From the NCBI RefSeq assembly GCF_002709775.1, contig NZ_PAQR01000008.1, positions 1 through 64,000 on the forward strand: DNA of 64,000 bases, written 5' to 3'. The notes beneath the pieces were generated by a model. The model searched no databases. It saw only the letters and a list, made by a program, of their open reading frames with translations, and had not been told where the DNA came from. Source of the stretch: Thalassospira sp. (GTDB lineage: Bacteria; Pseudomonadota; Alphaproteobacteria; Rhodospirillales; Thalassospiraceae). Below, one piece after another: positions 7,071 to 16,008 of this stretch (position 1 is the stretch's first letter; every line of letters starts with the position of its first letter). The position numbers were made by a program, and so were the translations under genes.

Positions 7071-9455
7071 ATGTCAGCACAAGAAGCCGCACCGGAAATC
7101 GGTGAAATCATCGAAGCAAGCAGCACCGGCAACATCAATGCCAAGGACCTTGAGATGCTCGGTCTGCTTGAAAAGAAAGTGCGCTGGCTTTCAAGCTGGA
7201 CAATCCATAACGCCAACCATCTGCGCCCCAAGCGCGACGGCATCAAGGTTGGCGGCCATCAGGCCAGCTGTGCGTCGATGACGACCCTTATGACGGCGCT
7301 TTATTTCAATGTTCTGCGCCCGCAGGACCGGGTGGCGGTCAAGCCGCATGCAAGCCCGGTCTTTCATGCGATCAATTACCTGTTTGGCCGCCAGACCAAG
7401 GAAAAGCTTGAAAGCTTCCGCTCCTTTGGTGGGGCGCAATCCTATCCGTCGCGGACCAAGGATGGTGATCAGGTTGATTTCTCGACCGGTTCTGTTGGCC
7501 TTGGTGCGGCGGTGACGAACTTTGCAGCCCTCACACAGGATTACCTGCGCTACAAGGACATGCTGCCCAAGGGCGAAACACCTGGTCGCATGGTTGCCCT
7601 TGTCGGGGATGCCGAACTTGATGAAGGCAATATCTATGAGGCGCTGCTTGATACCTGGAAACATGACATTCGCAATGTCTGGTGGGTGATCGATTATAAC
7701 CGCCAAAGCCTTGATGGTATGATTGATGCCCATCTGTTCCGTGTCATTGGCCGGTTCTTCCGCGCGGTCGGCTGGAACGTGATCACCATCAAATATGGCC
7801 GCAAGCTGCATGATGCCTTTGCCAAGCCGGGCGGCAAGTCACTGAAAAAGTGGCTGAACGACGTGCCGAACGACATCTATTCCGCGCTGACCTTCCAGGG
7901 CGGCGCAGCATGGCGCAAACAGATTACCTCCGACATGCCCGGCGACAACGCGCTGGCAGATCTTCTGGGGCAGTATGACGATGATGCCTTGCATGATCTG
8001 ATGACCAATCTGGGTGGGCATTGCATGGAAGCGGTGCTGAGCGCCTTTGACGCAGTTCCCAATGACAAGCCGACCGTCTTTATCGCCTATACCGTCAAAG
8101 GGTATGGCACGCCGCTTCAGGGGCACAAGGACAACCATGCGGGCCTGATGAATGTGCCGCAAATGGACGCCTTCAAGCTGCAGAACAAGGTCGCCGACGG
8201 GCAGGAATGGGATATCGCAGCTGGCCTTGATATCAGTGCAGATGCACTTCGCGATTACATTGCCAAGGCACCGTTTAACGATGATGCCCCGCGCAACAAG
8301 TCGGCCAAGCACATCACCATTCCCGACATGCCCTATGCACGGACGGAAACATCAAGCACGCAGGAAGTCTTTGGCAAGGTTCTGAATGAACTGGCCAAGA
8401 TGAAGAACAGTGATCTTTCTGATCGAATTGTCACGACCTCGCCCGACGTGACGGTCTCGACCAACCTTGGCGGCTTTGTGAACCAGCGCGGTCTGTTTGG
8501 CCGCGAAGAACTGGCCGATGAGTTCAAGGAACGCAAGGTCCCCTCGGCCCAGAAATGGATCCGCTCCCCAAGCGGCCAGCATGTCGAGCTCGGCATTGCC
8601 GAAAACAACCTGTTCCTCAATCTCGCCGCCCTTGGCCTGTCGCACAGCCTGTTTGGCGAGCGCCTGTTTCCGATCGGCACGCTTTATGATCCGTTCATTG
8701 CGCGCGGTCTCGATGCGTTGAATTACGCGTGCTATCAGGATGCGCGTTTCATGGTCGTGGCAACACCAAGCGGCATTACGCTGGCGCCGGAAGGCGGGGC
8801 GCATCAGTCGATATCAACCCCGATGATCGGCATGGGCCAGCCGGGCCTGACCAGTTTTGAGCCAAGCTTTGGGGATGAACTGGCGGCCATCATGGGCTGG
8901 TCGTTTGACCATATGCAGGACCCGGAAGGTGGCTCGATCTACCTGCGTTTGTCGACCAAGCCGCTGTCGCAGCCGGAACGTGACCTGTCAGAAACGCAAA
9001 AGACCGAAATTATTTCGGGTGGATACTGGCTGCGCCAGCCGGGCGAGGATTGCAAGATGGCGATTGCCTATTGCGGTGCCATGGCGCCTGAAGCAATTGC
9101 CGCCTGGGAAAAGCTTTCCGAAGACCATCCGGGCTTGGGCCTGCTGGCTGTCACCTCGACCGATCGCCTTTACAATGAATGGCAGGATCTCGAACGTGCT
9201 CGTCTTGAGGGCAAGGCCGATGGCAAGATGTCGCATGTGGAAAACCTGCTCAAACCACTCGCCCCGGATGCCCGCCTTGTCACGGTGATCGACGGCCACC
9301 CGGCCGCCCTTGCATGGCTTGGCGGTGTGCGCGGTCACGCGGTCGCACCGCTTGGCGTCAATGCCTTTGGCCAGTGCGGCGACAGCATCGCCCTTTACGA
9401 TCACTACCAGATCGGCACCGAGGCCATCCTGCGCGCGGCGAAGCGTTGGGACTGA
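7071..9455 (+). CDS. mdeB: Homodimeric 2-oxoacid dehydrogenase E1 (MdeB / AceE-like; probable 2-oxobutyrate dehydrogenase E1)
   Basis: A 794-residue thiamine diphosphate enzyme of the transketolase/AceE superfamily. The TPP-magnesium motif is the segment VGDAELDEGNIYEALLDTW...DYNRQSLDG (G-D-x-E-x-x-E-G-N then N); the N-terminal GGHQASCASMTTLMTALYF and the C-terminal domain GHPAALAWLGGVRGHAVAPL are typical of single-chain E1 proteins. It is shorter than E. coli AceE (about 887). In Pseudomonas putida the mdeB gene, next to methionine gamma-lyase, encodes such an E1 with preference for 2-oxobutyrate. Here megL lies 1.6 kb upstream, which supports that role, but pyruvate dehydrogenase E1 activity cannot be excluded from sequence alone. 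E2 and E3 partners are not in the window. Confidence 0.8.
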   Translation: MSAQEAAPEIGEIIEASSTGNINAKDLEMLGLLEKKVRWLSSWTIHNANHLRPKRDGIKVGGHQASCASMTTLMTALYFNVLRPQDRVAVKPHASPVFHAINYLFGRQTKEKLESFRSFGGAQSYPSRTKDGDQVDFSTGSVGLGAAVTNFAALTQDYLRYKDMLPKGETPGRMVALVGDAELDEGNIYEALLDTWKHDIRNVWWVIDYNRQSLDGMIDAHLFRVIGRFFRAVGWNVITIKYGRKLHDAFAKPGGKSLKKWLNDVPNDIYSALTFQGGAAWRKQITSDMPGDNALADLLGQYDDDALHDLMTNLGGHCMEAVLSAFDAVPNDKPTVFIAYTVKGYGTPLQGHKDNHAGLMNVPQMDAFKLQNKVADGQEWDIAAGLDISADALRDYIAKAPFNDDAPRNKSAKHITIPDMPYARTETSSTQEVFGKVLNELAKMKNSDLSDRIVTTSPDVTVSTNLGGFVNQRGLFGREELADEFKERKVPSAQKWIRSPSGQHVELGIAENNLFLNLAALGLSHSLFGERLFPIGTLYDPFIARGLDALNYACYQDARFMVVATPSGITLAPEGGAHQSISTPMIGMGQPGLTSFEPSFGDELAAIMGWSFDHMQDPEGGSIYLRLSTKPLSQPERDLSETQKTEIISGGYWLRQPGEDCKMAIAYCGAMAPEAIAAWEKLSEDHPGLGLLAVTSTDRLYNEWQDLERARLEGKADGKMSHVENLLKPLAPDARLVTVIDGHPAALAWLGGVRGHAVAPLGVNAFGQCGDSIALYDHYQIGTEAILRAAKRWD

Positions 9456-9473
9456 TTAGGCGATATAGAACGC

Positions 9474-9504
9474 AAAAGGGAGGGCAGATTGCCCTCCCTT
9501 TTTT
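9474..9504. terminator. Bidirectional rho-independent terminator
   Basis: A 13-bp perfect stem, AAAAGGGAGGGCA (9474-9486) with TGCCCTCCCTTTT (9490-9502), a 3-nt loop and a T run on the plus strand. It serves the E1 gene and the convergent marC-like gene. Confidence 0.92.
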
Positions 9505-9526
9505 GTTTGGGTTGGTATCGGATATC

Positions 9527-10255
9527 TCAGAAAAACGCCTGTTTCACACCATCAATGATGAACTGGACGGCCAATGCGGCCAGGATCATGCCAAGCAGGC
9601 GCGATACGACGGTGGCGACCGTCGGGCTGAGGCGTTTGGCAACGACGTTTGCCAGCAGGAAGAAGACAAAGGCGATCACCATCACGACGGCGACAACGCC
9701 AATCACGCTGGCCTGCATGGCGATATTGTCTTCGAATTTGCCCATCAAAAGCATCACGGATGCGATGGCACCGGGACCTGACAGGAACGGGATCGACATC
9801 GGGAAGATCGAGATATCGTCGGCCTCGTCATCGGGGATGGTCGGGCCGTCTGCGGTTTTGGTGGCGGGTTTCTTGGCTTTGGCCTTGGCGGTTTTTGCGG
9901 CCTTTTCCGCCTCGTGGTCTTCTTCGAGTTCCTGATGGACCTGTTCGGCGCGCTCGTTACGTTTTTGGCTGCGTTTTTCAAACAGCATCTCAAGCGCGAT
10001 CAAAAACAGCAACGTGCCCCCGGCAATCCGGAAGGCGGGCATATGAATGCCAAACACACCCAGCAACCCTTCACCGATCAGGGCAAAGGCCGCGAGGATA
10101 AAGAAGCTGGTCAAGCAGGCCCGGATTGCCATGCGCCGACGATGGGCGGCACTTGTGCCCTGGGTCAGGACGATAAAGACCGGTACCAGACCCAGCGGGT
10201 CAATGATCACGAACAGGGTGACAAAGACCGGGATCAGTTCATTAAGCATTGGCAT
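9527..10255 (-). CDS. MarC-family (NAAT) integral membrane protein
   Basis: A 242-residue membrane protein. The N-terminal segment FVTLFVIIDPLGLVPVFIVL and the later FPMSIPFLSGPGAIASVML are signature stretches of the MarC family, which has six transmembrane helices. Its function remains uncertain; the old link to multiple antibiotic resistance was withdrawn. The family is usually near 210 residues. The extra length here is a charged insertion at about residues 90-140 (many Lys, Ala, Glu: for example KAAKTAKAKAKKPATK) between helices 3 and 4, probably a cytoplasmic loop. It stands alone between terminators, convergent with the E1 gene. Confidence 0.85.
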   Translation of the reverse strand: MPMLNELIPVFVTLFVIIDPLGLVPVFIVLTQGTSAAHRRRMAIRACLTSFFILAAFALIGEGLLGVFGIHMPAFRIAGGTLLFLIALEMLFEKRSQKRNERAEQVHQELEEDHEAEKAAKTAKAKAKKPATKTADGPTIPDDEADDISIFPMSIPFLSGPGAIASVMLLMGKFEDNIAMQASVIGVVAVVMVIAFVFFLLANVVAKRLSPTVATVVSRLLGMILAALAVQFIIDGVKQAFF

Positions 10256-10364
10256 CGGTGTTTCCTGCTGTCGGCGGTTTCGCGTTTGACGCGTATATTG
10301 CGCCTATCTTGGCAGGTAAATGGTTAAATTGGCAGTTCTTTCCCCCGCGCACCAACGCAGCAGC

Positions 10365-10700
10365 TTATCGGCGCTTGCCACGATTGCGGCCATAGCGCCC
10401 GGCACTTTCCGGCCAGTCGACATAATCATCGGGTTTCTTGCGCACCCATTTGACGAACTTGATGATGTCGGGATGGGCCAGAAGTTTTGCGGGGCTGTCG
10501 TAGTCGCGCGCCAAGGTGGCTTCATCAAACAGGCGATGGATCATGCGGTGGCACACCCGGTGCAGCCATTCGGTTTCGGTCCCGCCCTGCGATTTCGGGC
10601 GCCAGTGATGGCGATCCACACTGGGACCGGCGATCATCGCGCGCCCACAGATCGCGCAGGTGCCAAGATCAGAGCTGTTGGAGTTGTCCGCTGCTGCCAT
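10365..10700 (-). CDS. Small HNH-like zinc-binding protein
   Basis: A 111-residue protein with Cys15-x2-Cys18, a central His31-His32 pair (DRHHWRPKSQGG), and Cys50-His51 (LHRVCHRMIH). This layout fits a minimal HNH/beta-beta-alpha-metal fold with a structural zinc ribbon, as in small HNH nuclease-like proteins. The C-terminal half (about 60-111) is basic (KWVRKKPDDY, GRNRGKRR) and could contact nucleic acid. The gene begins 6 bp after the stop of the M48 peptidase gene on the same strand, so the two are probably cotranscribed. No toxin-antitoxin or restriction partner is nearby. Nuclease activity is inferred from the motif only. Confidence 0.65.
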   Translation of the reverse strand: MAAADNSNSSDLGTCAICGRAMIAGPSVDRHHWRPKSQGGTETEWLHRVCHRMIHRLFDEATLARDYDSPAKLLAHPDIIKFVKWVRKKPDDYVDWPESAGRYGRNRGKRR

Positions 10701-10706
10701 GGCCGA

Positions 10707-11600
10707 TTATTGCGGCGGCACGCGCCGGTTTTCAAAGAATTTCTGCCAGGTGCCGGGCTTAAGGTCACGGAGCGCCTTGATGCGTGAGCCGACGGATGGG
10801 TGAGTATCGAGCAGGCTGGGCGGCTGAGTGCTGCGATACGGAACAAGGCCAAGCCGCTTGCGATTGATCTGATCGATGTGAAGCAGGGCATCAATCATGT
10901 CTTCCGGGCCATTTAGCAAATCACTCGCCCCGTGATCGGCGGCAAATTCGCGGTCGCGGATAACGGCGCGCTGAAACAGGAAGCTGATGGTCGGCACGGC
11001 ACCAAACAGGACAATCATCCAGGCCGGTGGATTGAAATCGCCAAAGATAAAGATCGCCAGACCAAACAGCGCAATCGTCCATGTTGCGCGATAAAGCACA
11101 TCGGTAATCAGCAAAATGCGCGTGTCGCCATGCCAGGCATGCGCCACTTCATGGGCAAGAATGGCGCGCATCTGACGCGGGGAAAGGCCATGCACCGCAT
11201 CGCTTGAAATCGCAATCGTCGTGTTGTCATCGGTGCCCGTCGTGATGGCATTGACCCCCTTGCCGGGCAGCAAAAACAGCTTTGGCTTGTGACCAAGGCC
11301 GGCGCGTTCGGAAAGCAGGCGACTCATTTCGTGGATGGCGGGATAATCTTCACCCGATAGCGGACTCGCGCGCAGCATTTTCATGAGCACGTCCGGCGAG
11401 ATCATCGGCGACAGGGCCAGCATCAAGGCAACCGCAACACCGGCCGAGATCATCATCGATACTCCGCCCAGCATCCAGGCACAGGCGGCAAGCACACCGA
11501 TCATGCAGGCCATCAGCCCGCCCGCGTGAGAGACTCCGCCCGGCTCGATGGCGAGAAACCGTTGAATGAAGCCCGGAAGTTGCGGCGTGTTGTCAGCCAT
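10707..11600 (-). CDS. M48-family membrane zinc metalloprotease, HtpX-like
   Basis: From the ATG at 11600 the protein has 297 residues; an upstream extension of the frame to 11894 is rejected because it lacks family similarity. Residues 30-66 form two hydrophobic helices. The zinc motif HEVAH is at 150-154 (AILAHEVAHAWHGDTR), with a second glutamate expected from the segment REFAADHGASDLL. The sequence TTGTDDNTTIAISSDAVHGL just before it is also typical of M48B proteases. Two further hydrophobic segments follow at about 168-205. HtpX relatives degrade misfolded membrane proteins in the inner membrane. It leads a two-gene unit with the HNH-like gene. Confidence 0.88.
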   Translation of the reverse strand: MADNTPQLPGFIQRFLAIEPGGVSHAGGLMACMIGVLAACAWMLGGVSMMISAGVAVALMLALSPMISPDVLMKMLRASPLSGEDYPAIHEMSRLLSERAGLGHKPKLFLLPGKGVNAITTGTDDNTTIAISSDAVHGLSPRQMRAILAHEVAHAWHGDTRILLITDVLYRATWTIALFGLAIFIFGDFNPPAWMIVLFGAVPTISFLFQRAVIRDREFAADHGASDLLNGPEDMIDALLHIDQINRKRLGLVPYRSTQPPSLLDTHPSVGSRIKALRDLKPGTWQKFFENRRVPPQ

Positions 11601-12020
11601 GAAGGGTTTGCCTGTCGGGTTTGGTGTTGGCGCGATACCCCAAAGATAGGGCGCGAAGGGGCAATTGCGCAAATGGCACATCGCACGGGATTGAAAAAAG
11701 GCTATATCAGGCAGGGTGTTAAGGGCATTGATCCAGCACAGATTTTGGCAGGTCTTTGTGGCACAGGATTCGGTGCCAGAATTTGGCTGAAATGGTCCGG
11801 TCAGAGGATGCGGTAAGGCAATGAAATAAAGGGCTTTGCGGCAAAATTTTAACACATCCTTATATATTCGACTAGAATAGTGGGAGTATGCCATTGGCTA
11901 GGATACCCGTTGTGGCTTCGCTGCGCGGGTGGTTTGCCATGCGTGATTGGCAAATGGCCAAAGGCAACAAATATAAGGGTTTCGCCCATGTTTCATGGGT
12001 GGATATAGCGGAAGGAACGA
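11601..12020. promoter_or_regulatory. Spacer upstream of the type I secretion operon, with an inverted repeat
   Basis: A 420-bp gap between divergent genes. It contains a perfect dyad TTTGCCA-N8-TGGCAAA (11933-11954) and a CCCATG-TTT-CATGGG hairpin (11985-11999) just before the AAGGAA ribosome site of the ABC transporter gene. The first could be an operator and the second could affect translation; both roles are guesses. No gene is supported here. Confidence 0.45.
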
Positions 12021-14522
12021 ATGGGCCTGTTGGATAGAATCCGGCCAACCCGCAAATCGGATGCGGGACGCGAGGGGGATCGTACCCCGCTGGAACGGTT
12101 GTTCTGGCGGTCGATCGCGCTTGTCGGCGGATTCTCGATGGTGATCAACCTGCTCAACATGGTGATCCCGATCTATTCCATGCAGGTGTTTGACCGCGTT
12201 CTTTCCAGCCGGTCGGTTGATACGTTGGCCCTGCTCACACTTGGTATCGGTCTTGTTCTGGTCTTCATCGCATCGATGGAACAGCTGCGATCAAGGGTTC
12301 TGATCCGGGTCGGGACTGCACTTGATCTGCGCCTTGGTGGGGAGCTGTTTGCCCATGTCGTGCAGCAATCAGCCCGCGGCAGCCAGATGCGTCAGCGCCC
12401 GCTCCGGGATCTTTATGGATTGCGCGGTTTTCTGACCGGCAGCGGGCCCTTTGCCCTGATCGATTTCATGTGGGCGCCGGTCTATATCGGGGTGGTGTTC
12501 ATTTTCGACACCCGTCTTGGCATGGTGGCCTGTGGCGGTGCGTTGCTGTTGATCGTGATCGCGATCGCCAACGAGGCGGCCGCCAAAATCTCGGTCGACC
12601 GGTCGGAAGAAAGCCAGAACCGCGGCATTGCGCAGGAAGAAACCTATGTCCGCAATGCCGAGGCGATGGAAGCGATGGGCATGACCCAGTCGGCCCGTCA
12701 GCGCTGGCAGGCGGGCCAATCTGATTCGCTTTATTGGGAAGGTCAGGCCAGCCGCCGGGTCGGCACATCGACCACGCTTTCGCATTTTGTCCGACTTGCC
12801 ATGCAGGTCTGCTTTATCGGTGTCGGGGCCTATCTGGTTCTGTCCGAAAGCATCACAATCGGCATCATGGTGGCTTCCATGATCCTTGGTATGCGCGGCT
12901 TGGCACCCTTTGATGGGGCGGTGACCGCGTGGCGCAGCTGGAATGCAGCGCGCAGTTCGTTTGAGCGCCTTAACAACATCCTGCTTGAAAAACGTCAGAC
13001 CGTCCCGGCCCCGATGCCGCGTGGCCGTGGCATGGCGGTCAGTGTGGACCGGCTTGTCTTTGCGCCGCCCAACAGCCGCAATGTCTTGTTCAAGGGGTTC
13101 TCGTTCAAGGCGGGACCGGGGCAGATCATTGCGCTTGCCGGGTTTAACGGGGTTGGTAAAACCGCCCTTCTGAAACTGATCATGGGCATCTGGTTGCCCG
13201 GTTCCGGGTCGGTGAAGCTTGATGATGTTGAAGCATCACGGGTCGATCGCACCGAAATGGGGGCGCAGATCGGCTATCTGGCGCAGAACCCGTTCCTGTT
13301 CCCCGGTACGATTGCCGAAAACATTGCCCGTCTGGGCAATGCGGAAATGCGCGACATCATTCAGGCGGCTGAGCTTGCCGGTGCGCATCAGTTCATCCTT
13401 GATCTGCCAGATGGTTACGACACGCGGGTGGATCGCGGTGGGCGTAACCTTTCGGGTGGGCAGCGGCAATTGATTGCCTTGGCGGCCGCCCTGTTTTCGC
13501 GTCCGCGCCTGTTGCTGCTTGATGAGCCGACAACCGCCCTTGATGACAGTGGTGTCGCCCATATCAGCGAACTGATCGAAGTCTTGCGCCGCAATGGTAT
13601 TACGACCTTTATCGTTAGCCACGAACGCGAAATTCTGGCGCGTGCCGATGCCATTCTGGCACTAGCAGACGGTCAGATTCAGGTGGTCCCGGTCAAGGGT
13701 GGTGCCAAACCGGCAATACCGAAACCAGCCAGTGAAGACGATGAAATTACCGGCGCAGAAATTGCCCGTGGCCTGCCGCCAAGTGCCCGCCCGGCTGCGG
13801 CGGATGTGCCGCCGTCCGATGGGCAAATGCGGATCACGCCAAAACAGATCGCCGTTCCCAATCCGGATGCGCCGCGTCCGATTGTTGAAAAGAACAGCGC
13901 GCCCAACACCCATCTGGCAGCCGCTATGAGCGCCCCCGCGCCTGAAGCTGAGCCCGAGATCGAGGAAATGCCGGAAATTGCCGATTTCGGATCGACTGGC
14001 GAAACCGGATCGGGCCGGGCGCAGGCCGCCAAACAGGCCGCCGGGATTGCCAAAACGGAAATGAAGCCGCAGCCGACCCCGGGCGGCACGATGATGACCA
14101 TGCGCCCGGTACGCAAAAAGGAAGCGGCGACACAGGATGCCGCGCGCAAGGATCCGCCAGCCCGGCCGTCGCGTGAAGCCCGTCCGGCCAGTGCCGCCGA
14201 TCTTGCGGCCAAACGCCCTGCAGCCAAACCGAAAACACAGCCCGAACGCGCCGCCCAACCGGCCCGCAAGCCCGCAGCGCAGCGCAAAATGAGCGAGGCC
14301 GAAGCCATCGCCAAGGCGCGCGAAGAAGCGGCAATGCGCATGCGCAAAGTGCGTGAGGATGCCGAACGGGCCGCCGCCGCACGGGCGCCGCGCCGCAGAC
14401 CAGCAGATGCGGAAGATCGCCCGGCAGAACGCGAAAAGGTGCGGGCACAAACCGCACGACGCGGCCGCCCGCAATTGCGTGTGGTTGAAGGATCGGCCGA
14501 GCGTCGACAGGGTGGTGCCTGA
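12021..14522 (+). CDS. Type I secretion ABC transporter (PrtD-type permease/ATPase) with long C-terminal tail
   Basis: An 833-residue inner-membrane exporter. The transmembrane domain spans about 25-320. The nucleotide-binding domain has Walker A GFNGVGKT near 374, signature LSGGQ near 477, Walker B LLLLDEPT near 500 and the H-loop Ser-His near 533. There is no N-terminal C39-like domain, so it is PrtD/AprD type. PrtD proteins are normally about 570-590 residues; here about 280 extra residues follow, rich in Ala, Pro, Lys, Arg and Glu, ending in a probable coiled coil (SEAEAIAKAREEAAMRMRKV). The stop overlaps the start of the HlyD gene by 1 bp (TGATG), so the two are translationally coupled. 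The giant RTX protein encoded downstream is the presumed substrate. Confidence 0.93.
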   Translation: MGLLDRIRPTRKSDAGREGDRTPLERLFWRSIALVGGFSMVINLLNMVIPIYSMQVFDRVLSSRSVDTLALLTLGIGLVLVFIASMEQLRSRVLIRVGTALDLRLGGELFAHVVQQSARGSQMRQRPLRDLYGLRGFLTGSGPFALIDFMWAPVYIGVVFIFDTRLGMVACGGALLLIVIAIANEAAAKISVDRSEESQNRGIAQEETYVRNAEAMEAMGMTQSARQRWQAGQSDSLYWEGQASRRVGTSTTLSHFVRLAMQVCFIGVGAYLVLSESITIGIMVASMILGMRGLAPFDGAVTAWRSWNAARSSFERLNNILLEKRQTVPAPMPRGRGMAVSVDRLVFAPPNSRNVLFKGFSFKAGPGQIIALAGFNGVGKTALLKLIMGIWLPGSGSVKLDDVEASRVDRTEMGAQIGYLAQNPFLFPGTIAENIARLGNAEMRDIIQAAELAGAHQFILDLPDGYDTRVDRGGRNLSGGQRQLIALAAALFSRPRLLLLDEPTTALDDSGVAHISELIEVLRRNGITTFIVSHEREILARADAILALADGQIQVVPVKGGAKPAIPKPASEDDEITGAEIARGLPPSARPAAADVPPSDGQMRITPKQIAVPNPDAPRPIVEKNSAPNTHLAAAMSAPAPEAEPEIEEMPEIADFGSTGETGSGRAQAAKQAAGIAKTEMKPQPTPGGTMMTMRPVRKKEAATQDAARKDPPARPSREARPASAADLAAKRPAAKPKTQPERAAQPARKPAAQRKMSEAEAIAKAREEAAMRMRKVREDAERAAAARAPRRRPADAEDRPAEREKVRAQTARRGRPQLRVVEGSAERRQGGA

Positions 14523-15829
14523 TGTCTGGTGGTGTGCAACTTCCAACCGCGCGCGAGCTTAGCACTGACGTCAAGCCGTTGGTGCGGATCGGGTTTTTGA
14601 TCCTGTTTTTGGGGTTTGGCTCTGTCCTGCTGTGGGCGGGCACGGCCGAGGTCAATTCGGCGGCAACGGCAAGTGGCGTGGTCGCGCCATTTTCCGGCCG
14701 TCAAAGTGTGCAGCATCTTGAAGGCGGCATCATTCGTGAAATTCTGGTGCGCAATGGATCACGGGTTCAGGCGGGTGACGTTCTGGTACGGCTTGATGAC
14801 ACCCGATCGCGTGCTAGCTTTGATCTGCTCAACAACCGCTATCTCAATGCGCTGGCGACCCAGACGCGCCTTGTTGCCGAACGTGCGCAGGAAGATCATC
14901 TGACCTTCCCACAGCCGCTTGAAGACCCGCGTTACTTCTCGATCACGGATGCGCAAACCACCCTGTTTGAAAGCCGCCGCAGCGCGTTCAAGGGCGAGGT
15001 CGAGCTTTATGACGAGCGGATCAAGGAGCTACGGCGCGAGATTGTCGGCACGCGCGAGCAAAAGATTGCCGCCGAACAGCAGGTCGGCATCGTCAAGGAA
15101 GAGCTCGCCATGGTCAAACCGATGGTGGACCTTGGCTATGCCAGACGGACCCGCTTGTTGCAGCTTGAAAGCCGTTTGGTTGAGACCCTTGGCAATATTG
15201 GTCGCTATTCCGCCGATATCGCGCGGATCGAACAACAAATCCAGCAGGTCAAGGCCAGCCAGTCGCAGCTGATGCGCGATCATTTGCAGTCGATCAATAC
15301 CGAACTGCGCGACGTGCAAAGCGAGATTTCCGACCTGAACGAACGTCTGCGATCGGCCGAGGATATCCTGGTGCGGTCCGACATCAAGGCACCGCGCAAC
15401 GGCACGGTGACCAACATGCAGTTCACCACCGTCGGCGGGGTTATTCCGCCGGGTGCGCAGGTGCTTGAAATCGTGCCGGCCGATGATCGTCTTGTCATCG
15501 AAGCCCGCGTTTCGCCCAACGACATTGACGTCGTTTCGGCCGGACTTCCGGTCAATATCCGGGTGACCTCGTTCAGCCAGCGCTGGTTCGCACCAGTCAA
15601 GGGCACGGTCACCGACGTTTCACCAGACCGTCTGACGGACTCTGAAGGCCGATCCTATTTCCAGGCGATGGTCGAGATCGACGCAGAGAGCCTGGCCGAG
15701 CATGAAGGCATGATTCTTTCGCCCGGCATGCCTGCCCAGCTCGAGATCGTGACAGGGGCCAGAACGATTCTTGCCTATCTGTTTTCACCGATCACCACCA
15801 GCTTCGATCGCGCATTCCGCGAACAGTAA
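14522..15829 (+). CDS. HlyD-family type I secretion membrane-fusion protein
   Basis: A 435-residue periplasmic adaptor. One N-terminal transmembrane helix (about 20-40, IGFLILFLGFGSVLLWAG) is followed by a half lipoyl motif (VVAPFSGRQSVQHLEGGIIR), a long alpha-helical hairpin (about 100-270) and the second half motif with DIKAPRNGTVTNMQFTTVGG. The C-terminal beta-barrel carries GMPAQLEIVTGARTILAYL and SPITTSFDRAFREQ, the usual end of PrtE-type adaptors. It bridges the ABC exporter to an outer-membrane TolC protein, which is not encoded in this window. It is coupled to the ABC gene by a 1-bp overlap. After its stop an imperfect hairpin (15871-15890) and a T run may weaken read-through into the RTX gene. 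Confidence 0.94.
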   Translation: MSGGVQLPTARELSTDVKPLVRIGFLILFLGFGSVLLWAGTAEVNSAATASGVVAPFSGRQSVQHLEGGIIREILVRNGSRVQAGDVLVRLDDTRSRASFDLLNNRYLNALATQTRLVAERAQEDHLTFPQPLEDPRYFSITDAQTTLFESRRSAFKGEVELYDERIKELRREIVGTREQKIAAEQQVGIVKEELAMVKPMVDLGYARRTRLLQLESRLVETLGNIGRYSADIARIEQQIQQVKASQSQLMRDHLQSINTELRDVQSEISDLNERLRSAEDILVRSDIKAPRNGTVTNMQFTTVGGVIPPGAQVLEIVPADDRLVIEARVSPNDIDVVSAGLPVNIRVTSFSQRWFAPVKGTVTDVSPDRLTDSEGRSYFQAMVEIDAESLAEHEGMILSPGMPAQLEIVTGARTILAYLFSPITTSFDRAFREQ

Positions 15830-15988
15830 AGAAGCAAAGAACGTATAGGTCGGGGTGGGTCGATCTATACAACCTGACAGATTCTGACAGGCCGGGCTTT
15901 TTCCTTCCAAAGCGCCAGAAAACATGAGAAAAAACGAATTATCCGTCCCCGGGCGAGTCATTTGCTATTGCTGATTCGCAAATATCTA

Positions 15989-16008
15989 ATTTATACTACG
16001 GTATAAAT
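15989..16008. promoter_or_regulatory. Perfect 8-bp palindrome over the likely promoter of the giant RTX gene
   Basis: ATTTATACTACGGTATAAAT is an exact inverted repeat with a 4-nt centre. Its left arm contains TATACT (15992-15997), a fair -10 element placed 18 nt after a weak TTGCTG -35 (15968-15973). A dimeric repressor bound here would cover the promoter. A second dyad, GGCGGA-TG-TCCGCC (16018-16031), lies in the presumed leader. Confidence 0.5.

Noticed and set aside
13662-14716. Overlapping minus-strand frames of 243-345 codons opposite the ATPase tail
   Set aside because: They are composition shadows of the Ala/Pro/Arg-rich plus-strand tail, which is continuous with the conserved ATPase domain.
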